A stretch of 5,745 nucleotides of DNA from CAYLJV01 sp964554215 (GTDB lineage: Archaea; Hadarchaeota; Hadarchaeia; Hadarchaeales; JAGGTB01): positions 1 through 5,745 of the forward strand of contig CAZKND010000070.1 in assembly GCA_964554215.1 (NCBI GenBank), given 5' to 3'. Positions 1 through 5,051 of the stretch are shown piece after piece. Within the stretch, counting starts at the first letter, position 1. Every line of letters begins with the position of its first letter. The translations under genes were made by a program, and so were the position numbers. The notes under the pieces are model-generated. The model saw only the letters and a list, made by a program, of their open reading frames with translations. It was not told the origin of the DNA and ran no database searches.

Positions 1-219
1 TGGACTTATCTCGGATATCTCTGCATCTTTTCTCTCGCCACCGCCAAAATCTATATCTCCTCTGTCATCAATTTTATAGATTTTATCGACCGTAAGATCA
101 ACGCCATTTTCTGAGATTTGGGTCTCCGAATAGGTCAGATTTTTCAAAAAATCTACACTTTTTTCTCCAGGTAATAATTTCAAACTTTCACCCATAGAAG
201 GAGTCAGGCGTCTTTCCAT
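1..219 (-). CDS. dUTPase / dCTP deaminase-family protein, N-terminal 73 residues (cut by window edge)
   Basis: The minus strand is open from an ATG at 219 to base 1 (73 codons) and continues outside the window. Residues 34-44 read QISENGVDLTV, followed by IYKI and a GDIDFGGGE stretch. This matches from memory the conserved start of archaeal deoxyuridine triphosphate nucleotidohydrolases of the Dcd/dUTPase superfamily (haloarchaeal versions have QPNGVDLTLD). Such enzymes hydrolyse dUTP to dUMP and diphosphate in the cytoplasm, keeping uracil out of DNA and feeding dTMP synthesis; some relatives also deaminate dCTP. The catalytic centre lies beyond the window, so the two activities cannot be separated. 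A second ATG at 195 (residue 9) is a serious alternative start: it gives an N-terminus closer to the family length, and a TATA-like element lies about 27 bases upstream of it, as for a leaderless mRNA. Neither ATG has a clear ribosome binding site. Divergent from the genes to its right. Confidence 0.75.
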   Translation of the reverse strand, partial: MERRLTPSMGESLKLLPGEKSVDFLKNLTYSETQISENGVDLTVDKIYKIDDRGDIDFGGGERKDAEISEISP

Positions 220-227
220 ATAAAAAA
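218..227 (-). promoter_or_regulatory. TATA-like element for the dUTPase gene
   Basis: On the minus strand this reads TTTTTTATAT, a fair match to the archaeal TATA box. Its centre is about 27 bases upstream of the in-frame ATG at 195, the expected distance if transcription starts at that ATG (leaderless mRNA). It overlaps the ATG at 219, which would argue against 219 as the true start. No transcription data, so this is inference from spacing. Confidence 0.35.
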
Positions 228-309
228 TTAGGACCGAATCGAATTCACGAAAAATTGAATCTTTTGATGAAAGTTAATTATGAAAGATGTGATGACTTGA
301 AAGAGTTTG

Positions 310-319
310 AATAAACAGT
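310..319 (+). repeat. Direct repeat copy 1, AATAAACAGT
   Basis: An exact 10-base match to 479-488, 169 bases apart. Each copy is followed shortly by a TTTAA element (325-329 here, 492-496 for the other copy; spacing differs by 2 bases). The copies could be matching promoter-proximal sites for one regulator, or similar BRE/TATA promoter modules. In AT-rich DNA a chance 10-mer is possible. Confidence 0.4.
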
Positions 320-361
320 ATTAGTTTAACTTCTAAATTTCAGGTTACTTCCTTGTTTGTC

Positions 362-429
362 GGACTTCAACATTATTTGGAGAAGTCTAGATTAAAGCGG
401 GGTCTTTAATCGTGCAAAGCGACAGCATG
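362..429 (+). other. Three tandem hairpins, candidate structured RNA or operator array
   Basis: Three inverted repeats stand almost end to end. Stem 1: GACTTC (363-368) with GAAGTC (382-387), plus a G-U closing pair. Stem 2: GATTAAAG (390-397) with CTTTAATC (404-411), a perfect 8-bp stem with a 6-base loop, CGGGGT. Stem 3: CGTGC (411-415) with GCATG (425-429), including one G-U pair and a 9-base loop; it shares base 411 with stem 2. If transcribed to the right from a promoter near 310-330 and ended at the T7 run at 488-494, the product would be about 140 bases. Alternatively stem 2, being perfect, is a DNA operator. No known RNA family was recognised, and the RNA reading is inference. Confidence 0.35.
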
Positions 430-478
430 AAAAAATAAATTCAAGTAGGGCTGAAAAAATTCGAACATGAACAGGTAC

Positions 479-488
479 AATAAACAGT
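479..488 (+). repeat. Direct repeat copy 2, AATAAACAGT
   Basis: Second exact copy of the 10-mer at 310-319. It abuts the T-rich/TTTAAA element that is the best TATA candidate for the membrane-protein gene, so it occupies the position of the BRE or of an upstream operator. Confidence 0.4.
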
Positions 489-497
489 TTTTTTAAA
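488..497 (+). promoter_or_regulatory. TATA-like element upstream of the small membrane protein gene
   Basis: TTTTTTTAAA, preceded by the purine-rich direct repeat in the BRE position. It would place a transcript start near 518-522 and a 5' leader of about 40 bases carrying the GAGG ribosome binding site at 550-553. The same T7 run could also end a transcript coming from the left. Confidence 0.4.
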
Positions 498-549
498 GGT
501 CCTTTACCCATATCATAATGTTCAAATTAGATGACTACAAACTGAGAAA

Positions 550-553
550 GAGG
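550..553 (+). promoter_or_regulatory. Ribosome binding site for the membrane protein gene
   Basis: GAGG lies 8 bases before the ATG at 562 and fits the archaeal anti-Shine-Dalgarno sequence. It supports 562 as the start: the only in-frame codons further upstream run back to a TGA at 532-534 without another ATG. Confidence 0.5.
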
Positions 554-561
554 ACGAGAAG

Positions 562-846
562 ATGGAATTGGATGCTGAAGTAAAAGTGGTCTTACTTTAT
601 ACATTTGTCGCAGTGATTTTAGGAGCTATAAATGGGTTCATGCAACCGGACCCAATTCTAGGACTAATAATTGCCGTCATGTTTTTCTACATGACTTACC
701 GGATAGTGCCGATGGTAATCGATGTCGAAGAATCATCTTTCGAATATACCGCGACGAATACGTTGAAAAAAGGGGCAATACCGTTTTGGTTCATATGGTT
801 AATGGTCTGGACTCTAGTGGAGACATTGACAGGTATACCAGTATAA
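562..846 (+). CDS. Small three-segment integral membrane protein, function unknown
   Basis: A 94-residue protein with three hydrophobic segments at about 8-26, 32-48 and 71-92, joined by a short turn (MQPD) and by a polar loop at 51-70 rich in E, S and T. The last segment begins KKGAIPFWFIW and contains two more aromatics. There is no signal peptide, cysteine pair or enzymatic motif. The size and the 'small polar residue then FxLWFxxW' character of the third segment recall short archaeal membrane proteins annotated EMC6-like or DUF5379; this is a weak resemblance from memory, not an assignment. The gene has its own probable promoter and ribosome binding site, ends with TAA, and lies 73 bases upstream of the Hef helicase in the same direction. 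Co-transcription is possible but not shown. Start and frame are well supported; function is not. Confidence 0.8.
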   Translation: MELDAEVKVVLLYTFVAVILGAINGFMQPDPILGLIIAVMFFYMTYRIVPMVIDVEESSFEYTATNTLKKGAIPFWFIWLMVWTLVETLTGIPV

Positions 847-919
847 GCTCGATTTTTGAGGGTTGGATACATTTAGTGCCCTCCCCGCAAGCTAATTCTT
901 TTAGAATTCAAGATTTTAG
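847..919 (+). other. Spacer with possible terminator and promoter signals
   Basis: Seven bases after the membrane-protein stop there is a T5 run (853-857). A weak inverted repeat follows (GAGGG 858-862 with CCCTC 879-883, 16-base loop). A short hairpin AATTC/GAATT (894-898 and 904-908) with loop TTTTA lies just before the helicase start. The T run could end the membrane-protein transcript. CTTTTAGAA near 898-906 could be a weak TATA box if the helicase mRNA is leaderless from the ATG at 929. None of these signals is strong. Confidence 0.3.
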
Positions 920-2515
920 ATGAGAGAAATGAGTTATGTTAATCACCCTATCATAGAGCCGGAGACGATAGAGGCAAGAGTATATCAACAAGTAATCTTC
1001 GACTCAGCAAGAAAGGGAAATACCTTGGTAGTGCTTCCGACAGGTCTTGGAAAGACAGAGGTAGCGATAATGTTGGCGGCACACAAACTGTCAGAAGACG
1101 AAGTCTCCAAAATCCTGATGATGGCCCCGACAAGACCTCTTGCCACACAGCACGAAGAAACTTTCAAAAAAACATTAACTATCTCGGAAGAAAAAATCAG
1201 AACTCTCACAGGGAGAACTAGACCCGAAAAAAGGGAAAAAGAATGGAGTAAGGGTCAAATATTTTTCGCGACGCCTCAAACTGTTGAGAGAGACATGATA
1301 TCCGGAAAGTTTTCACCTAACGAGTTCTCATTACTCGTTTTCGATGAGGCGCATAGGGCAGTGGGGGATTATCCCTACAGCTTTATCGCAGAGAGATATG
1401 AAGATTCTAGGGAGGACTCGCTTATTTTGGCCTTGACGGCCTCACCTGGAAGTTCTTCCGAGAAGATAGAGAAAGTCAAGCAGAATCTCCATATTCAGCA
1501 GGTTGAAGCTCGGACTGAAGATCATCCAAACGTGGAAGAATACGTTCAAACTACAGATGTTGAAAGACGAATGTTGGAGTTTCCGGAGCCTTTGGCTAAG
1601 ATGAAAAAGTTTCTGGAAAAACAGTTGAAACAACATTTGAAAAATCTTAAAGATATGGACTTTCTTGACTCCATTCAGAATGTTGGGAAGAAAGAGCTTC
1701 TATCGGTTAAGAAGAAGATAAATCGGGAGAGAAAGCAAAAATCTCCGAACCCGCCCAGAAAATGTTTCAAGGGCATGATGGACCAAGCCTCGGCTTTCCG
1801 ATTATCTCACTGCATTGAACTGTTAGAGTCACAGGGTTTGAGTTCGCTGAAGAAATATCTGGATAGGATGGAAAAGAAAGCGAACAAGTCTGGTGCTTCC
1901 AAATCTTTGCGAATTTTGATGGATTCGCCCAATGTGGAAAAAGTGAAAAATTTGGTTGATAGCACTGCAGGAAGGATAGACAATCCAAAGCTGCAAGAGG
2001 CTAAGAAGATTATCAAGGAGCAGTTTTCGGAAAAACCTCAGTCAAAGATAATACTTTTTGCTCATTACAGGGATTCCATTGATCAGCTATACCAAGAACT
2101 CCAACAGGTTGATGAGGTCGAACCGGCGAAATTCATCGGTCAATCGGATAGGAAAAATGAAGATGGCATGTCTCAGAAAAATCAGAAGGAGACGATAAGA
2201 CAATTCAGAGAAGGTCGCTATAACACTTTGATCTCCACAGCTGTAGGGGAAGAGGGTTTGGACATTCCGAGCGTTGACTTGGCGCTGTTTTATGAGCCGG
2301 TTCCGAGCGAAATCAGGAGCATTCAGCGAAGGGGGAGGACAGGGAGGCAGAAGCCGGGAAAGGTCATAGTTTTGATAATGAAGGGTACTCGGGACGAATC
2401 ATTTTATTGGGCCGCTTTCCATAAGGAGAAGAAGATGCGTGAGACTTTGAAAGAGATAAGTAAAAACGACGATAATGATAATCAAAAATCTATCAAAGAA
2501 TATGGTGATGGTTAG
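920..2515 (+). CDS. hef: Hef-type superfamily 2 helicase (FANCM-like), helicase half only
   Basis: A 531-residue DNA helicase/translocase that remodels stalled forks and branched DNA. Visible motifs: Walker A LPTGLGKT (39-46), motif Ia APTRPL (69-74), DEAH box (142-145), TAS (173-175), IILFAHYR (377-384), STAVGEEGLDIP (439-450) and QRRGRTGR (469-476). Between about 200 and 350 lies the helical Hef/FANCM insertion (for example SHCIELLESQGLSSL). The sequence follows Pyrococcus furiosus Hef closely as remembered, including EPVPSxIRSIQRRGRTGR and the KGTRDE block. Unlike fused Hef, the protein stops at a TAG after NQKSIKEYGDG; the nuclease half follows as a separate gene in the same frame. No ribosome binding site precedes 920. 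An ATG at 929 gives an N-terminus (MSYVNHP) more like haloarchaeal Hef and may be the real start. The tail QKSIKEY resembles a degenerate PCNA-interacting motif. Confidence 0.93.
   Translation: MREMSYVNHPIIEPETIEARVYQQVIFDSARKGNTLVVLPTGLGKTEVAIMLAAHKLSEDEVSKILMMAPTRPLATQHEETFKKTLTISEEKIRTLTGRTRPEKREKEWSKGQIFFATPQTVERDMISGKFSPNEFSLLVFDEAHRAVGDYPYSFIAERYEDSREDSLILALTASPGSSSEKIEKVKQNLHIQQVEARTEDHPNVEEYVQTTDVERRMLEFPEPLAKMKKFLEKQLKQHLKNLKDMDFLDSIQNVGKKELLSVKKKINRERKQKSPNPPRKCFKGMMDQASAFRLSHCIELLESQGLSSLKKYLDRMEKKANKSGASKSLRILMDSPNVEKVKNLVDSTAGRIDNPKLQEAKKIIKEQFSEKPQSKIILFAHYRDSIDQLYQELQQVDEVEPAKFIGQSDRKNEDGMSQKNQKETIRQFREGRYNTLISTAVGEEGLDIPSVDLALFYEPVPSEIRSIQRRGRTGRQKPGKVIVLIMKGTRDESFYWAAFHKEKKMRETLKEISKNDDNDNQKSIKEYGDG
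2504..2509 (+). promoter_or_regulatory. Ribosome binding site of the nuclease gene, inside the helicase gene
   Basis: GGTGAT, complementary to the conserved archaeal 16S rRNA 3' end, stands 6 bases before the ATG at 2516, an optimal distance. It is made by the last codons of the helicase (Gly-Asp). It supports independent or coupled initiation of the nuclease rather than a simple nonsense mutation in a fused gene. Confidence 0.65.
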
Positions 2516-3196
2516 ATGAAGATTATTGTGGATCATAGAGAGAATTCTTCAAACGTAATAAGAGAAATTTTCAGGTTGGATATGGAGGTGGAGATGGAAC
2601 AGTTAGATGTTGGGGACTATATACTGAGTGAAAGAGTAGGGATAGAAAGAAAGACCGCAAGCGACTTCTTGTCCTCACTTGTAGACGGGAGGCTTCTTGA
2701 CCAGACGAAAACTCTAGCTGAAACCTTCGAAAGACCATTGCTCATTCTTGAGGGAAGCGGTTTGTATACAGAAAGAGACATACATCCGAACGCCATTCGA
2801 GGTGCTCTTTCGTGTATAGCTGTAGATCATCAGGTTTCTATTCTAAAGACTAAGAATGAAAAGGAGACGGCGAAGATGATAGCCTCTATAGCTGACAGGG
2901 AGCAAGACGATGAAGATACAGAAATACCTATCCGTGGAGATCGAAAGGCTCTATCTTTGACTGAGTCCCAGCAATATATTGTAGAGGGTCTTCCTGGAGT
3001 CTCAGCTGTGCTAGCTAAAAGATTGCTCTCTCATTTCGAATCGGTTGAGGATATTATGGTCGCTAGTGTTGAAGAATTGAAAGAGGTCCATGGTATAGGG
3101 GATGAAAAAGCTAAAGAAATTAGAAAAGTTCTGGAGCACGAATATTCGGTAGAGGAAGGCACTGAATGTGGAACTCAAACAAAGTTACAGGGTTAG
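2516..3196 (+). CDS. XPF/ERCC4-family structure-specific nuclease, Hef nuclease half with tandem HhH
   Basis: A 226-residue endonuclease matching the C-terminal half of archaeal Hef. The ERCC4 nuclease fold begins at once with IIVDHRE (3-9; D6 and E9 are metal-site candidates), then LDVGDYILS (30-38) and the catalytic ERKxxxD signature (E44, R45, K46, D50), with SLVDGRLLDQ and HPNAIRGAL further on. A tandem helix-hairpin-helix domain follows, around 155-175 (VEGLPGVS) and 187-206 (VHGIGDEKAKEI), used for DNA binding and dimerisation. The nuclease is expected to cut fork, flap and other branched DNA 5' of the junction as a dimer. All key residues seem present, so it should be active. It starts at the base after the helicase TAG, in the same frame, with a strong ribosome binding site. 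It ends with TAG one base from the stop of the convergent aldolase. The tail after 210 is acidic and ends QTKLQG. Confidence 0.92.
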   Translation: MKIIVDHRENSSNVIREIFRLDMEVEMEQLDVGDYILSERVGIERKTASDFLSSLVDGRLLDQTKTLAETFERPLLILEGSGLYTERDIHPNAIRGALSCIAVDHQVSILKTKNEKETAKMIASIADREQDDEDTEIPIRGDRKALSLTESQQYIVEGLPGVSAVLAKRLLSHFESVEDIMVASVEELKEVHGIGDEKAKEIRKVLEHEYSVEEGTECGTQTKLQG

Positions 3197-3197
3197 T

Positions 3198-3821
3198 CTA
3201 AAACATATCTTGCATTTTAGAAACATCTTCATCGCTCAACTCGACGGGATCACCTAGGATTTTAGAAAAAACATAAATTTTAGCACTTTTCTCCACTATT
3301 TCCGCCACCATCATAGCTTCATCTATATCGGAGCCTACGGAGACAGGGCCGTGGTTTGCGAGTAAGACGGCTTTTTTGTCCTTTAATCCTTCCATAGCGG
3401 ATTCAGCCAGTTTTCCTGATCCTGGAAGTGCGTAATCGGCAGTCTCTACTTCTCCGCCTACTATTTGGACCATATCTTCTATGATTGGAGGTATATCCTT
3501 ATGATTACAAGCTAAAACACTGGCGAAGGTTGAATGAGTGTGAACTATAGCGTTGACATCATCTCTCTCATTGTAGATATGACGATGCATTGGAGTTTCA
3601 GTAGAAGGTTCGCTATCGCCCTCTATCTTTTTCCCTTCTAAATTTACTATAGCAATATTTTCTTCTTCGATATCTGGATAGTCCATTCCTGAGGGGGTGA
3701 TTGCAAATTTGTTTGCGTCTTCTTCCAGCCTAATGCTGACATTGCCCCAAGTACCTGCAACTAATCCGCTATCTTGAATTTTTTTTCCTGTTCGGATTAT
3801 CTTGGACTTTTCTCTTGCCAT
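3198..3821 (-). CDS. Class II aldolase/adducin family protein, L-fuculose-1-phosphate aldolase-like
   Basis: A 207-residue zinc-dependent aldolase, normal family length. Visible signatures: GTWGNVSIR (23-31), TPSG (42-45), STE (73-75, equivalent to the SSE of FucA with E75 as the likely catalytic acid), HTH (94-96) and NHG (156-158). H94, H96 and H157 supply zinc ligands. Family members cleave fuculose-1-phosphate to dihydroxyacetone phosphate and lactaldehyde; the Methanocaldococcus homologue has been linked to lactaldehyde supply for coenzyme F420. Close relatives act on other sugar phosphates or as methylthioribulose-1-phosphate dehydratase (MtnB), so the substrate is uncertain. It lies 18 bases downstream of the aminotransferase stop codon on the same strand, so the two are probably one transcript. 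A weak ribosome binding site (GGATGAG, 3825-3831) precedes the ATG. It ends with TAG, tail-to-tail with the nuclease gene. Confidence 0.88.
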   Translation of the reverse strand: MAREKSKIIRTGKKIQDSGLVAGTWGNVSIRLEEDANKFAITPSGMDYPDIEEENIAIVNLEGKKIEGDSEPSTETPMHRHIYNERDDVNAIVHTHSTFASVLACNHKDIPPIIEDMVQIVGGEVETADYALPGSGKLAESAMEGLKDKKAVLLANHGPVSVGSDIDEAMMVAEIVEKSAKIYVFSKILGDPVELSDEDVSKMQDMF

Positions 3822-3839
3822 AAGCTCATCCGCTAAAAT

Positions 3840-5000
3840 TTAAAGATCCGAAACTGCATCTTCCATGCGATTCAGAGCTTCTTTAAGTCTGTCCAGAGAG
3901 CTGGCATAACTTATTCTGAAATTTCCTTCTCCGGTCGGTCCGAAGGCGCTGCCAGGTGTTGTGGCCACTCCTGCTTCTTTTAGAAGATATTTCGAAAATT
4001 CCATAGAATCCATTTCGATACCTTCCAAACTTGGGAACACATAAAATGCTCCAGCAGGTTTGACACACTCTATCCCATCAATAGAGTTCAGTCCATCTAC
4101 GATGACGTCTCTCCTTTCTCTGTAGGCTTCTCTCATTTCTTTGACCTTGTCTTGAGGTCCTTCGAGAGCTTCTATCCCTGCATGTTGGACGAAGGATGTT
4201 GCGCAAGTAGTTGAGTTTTGCTGTATTTTTATCATTTCATCTATGACGTTTTGAGGAGCTGCGGTGTATCCCAGTCTCCATCCTGTCATAGCGTAGGTCT
4301 TTGAAAAGCCGTTTATGTAGATGGTTCTGTCTTCACATTTGTCGAATGAAGCTATGCTTGGAGGTTTCTCGTCTCTATAAATCAATCGTTCATATACTTC
4401 GTCGGTGAGGATCCAAAAATCTTCGTCGACCGCTAGGTCTGCGATGCTTTTCAAAGTCTCTTCGCTCAACAGTGCACCTGTAGGATTGTTAGGATAGTTC
4501 AGCAACAGCATTTTCGTATCTGATGTTATATTCTCTTTCACATCTTCAGGATTGAGTTCGAAATCCTCCTCTTCTCGAGTCTCGACAAATTTAGGTTCGG
4601 CGTTTATTATTCGGACCATGCCTTCGTAGGTCCAACACGGGGAGGGCACCATCATTTCATCTCCAGCATCGAGAACGACGGTCATTGCAGTGAATAGAGA
4701 ATGTTTTGCTCCGGGAGTGATTATGATTTCTTCTGGAGTTCTTTTGATATTTCTCTCGGCGAGATAATTAGAAACGGATTCTTTGAGCTCGGTAATTCCA
4801 GAACTAGAAGTATAGCCCGTTTCACCTCTGTCGATAGAGTCCTTACCGGCTTTTCTTATGTTTTCTGGAGTTTCAAAGTCGGGTTGTCCAACTTCTAAGT
4901 GCACGACGTCTTCTCCTTCTTCTTCCAACTCATTGGCGATGGCAAGTATTTCAAGAGTCCCTGAACCAGGGACATTTCCCATCCTTTCAGCAACTTTCAT
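3840..5000 (-). CDS. PLP-dependent class I/II aminotransferase, aspartate aminotransferase-like
   Basis: A 386-residue cytosolic fold-type I aminotransferase that moves an amino group between an amino acid and a 2-oxoacid via pyridoxal phosphate. Counting from the chosen start, motifs are GQPDF (38-42), GAKH (97-100, phosphate binding), NYPNNPTG (168-175), DEVYE (200-204; the Asp pairs with the PLP ring nitrogen), SKTYAMTGWRLGY (233-245; K234 forms the Schiff base) and FRISYA (361-366; the Arg binds the substrate carboxylate). This is the AspB/AspC-like group; aspartate, aromatic or broader specificity cannot be told apart here. The start is the ATG at 5000, because GGAG lies 6 bases upstream. 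A longer reading from a TTG at 5012 would swallow that ribosome binding site and is rejected. First gene of a two-gene unit with the aldolase; divergent from lysS. Stop is TAA. Confidence 0.9.
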   Translation of the reverse strand: MKVAERMGNVPGSGTLEILAIANELEEEGEDVVHLEVGQPDFETPENIRKAGKDSIDRGETGYTSSSGITELKESVSNYLAERNIKRTPEEIIITPGAKHSLFTAMTVVLDAGDEMMVPSPCWTYEGMVRIINAEPKFVETREEEDFELNPEDVKENITSDTKMLLLNYPNNPTGALLSEETLKSIADLAVDEDFWILTDEVYERLIYRDEKPPSIASFDKCEDRTIYINGFSKTYAMTGWRLGYTAAPQNVIDEMIKIQQNSTTCATSFVQHAGIEALEGPQDKVKEMREAYRERRDVIVDGLNSIDGIECVKPAGAFYVFPSLEGIEMDSMEFSKYLLKEAGVATTPGSAFGPTGEGNFRISYASSLDRLKEALNRMEDAVSDL

Positions 5001-5051
5001 ATCAATCTCCAATAATATTATATGAACTTACGTAAAAGTTTGACCGAGAAA
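5001..5051. promoter_or_regulatory. Divergent promoter region between the aminotransferase operon and lysS
   Basis: Only 51 bases separate the two start codons. TAATATTATA (5013-5022) is the best TATA candidate for lysS and would give a start near 5042-5047 with a very short leader. For the minus strand, CTTTTACGTAA-like sequence around 5028-5038 is a possible TATA region giving a start near 5012. In the middle lies the 8-base palindrome TTACGTAA (5028-5035), flanked by AACTT (5025-5029) and AAGTT (5036-5040), a possible shared operator. Transcription from either side would overlap the other promoter. Confidence 0.45.
5007..5010 (-). promoter_or_regulatory. Ribosome binding site fixing the aminotransferase start
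   Basis: On the minus strand GGAG is followed by ATTGAT and then the ATG at 5000, a spacing of 6 bases. It decides between the ATG at 5000 and the in-frame TTG at 5012 in favour of 5000. Confidence 0.65.

Larger units (their letters stand above)
220..561. other. Intergenic region without a convincing gene; hairpins, a direct repeat and a promoter
   Basis: About 340 AT-rich bases separate the divergent dUTPase and membrane-protein genes. All open frames here are short (15 codons at 268-315 plus; 39 codons at 392-511 minus; 21 codons at 518-583 plus) and lack a ribosome binding site or recognisable protein. The segment holds three adjacent hairpins at 362-429, a 10-base direct repeat (AATAAACAGT at 310-319 and 479-488), and a T7 run at 488-494 running into AAA. 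I saw no tRNA T-loop motif and no complete box C/D pair. It is long for such a compact locus, so it probably carries regulation and possibly a small RNA. Confidence 0.6.

Noticed and set aside
289..295. GTGATGA, an exact box C motif of archaeal C/D guide RNAs
   Set aside because: No CTGA box D follows within the usual 50-70 bases; the next one is more than 150 bases away.
268..315. Plus-strand 15-codon open frame MKVNYERCDDLKEFE
   Set aside because: Too short, no ribosome binding site or promoter, no recognisable peptide.
392..511. Minus-strand open frame of 39 codons beginning MGKGPLKKLF
   Set aside because: No ribosome binding site. It overlaps the hairpins and the probable promoter of the membrane gene, and its phenylalanine/cysteine-rich composition is typical of AT-rich non-coding DNA.
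518..583. Plus-strand 21-codon basic open frame (MFKLDDYKLRKRTRR...) overlapping the membrane gene start
   Set aside because: It could be an upstream leader peptide, but it has no ribosome binding site, begins about where transcription is expected to start, and its basic sequence comes from the purine-rich leader.
2513..2515. General reassignment of TAG to a sense codon
   Set aside because: Three of the five complete genes end in TAG at natural C-termini. Reading through the nuclease and aldolase TAGs would extend each antisense into its convergent neighbour. Read-through limited to the Hef junction is kept as a minor hypothesis.
4701..4898. Plus-strand open frame of 65 codons inside the aminotransferase gene
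   Set aside because: Antisense shadow of a well-supported gene, with no initiation signal or protein similarity.
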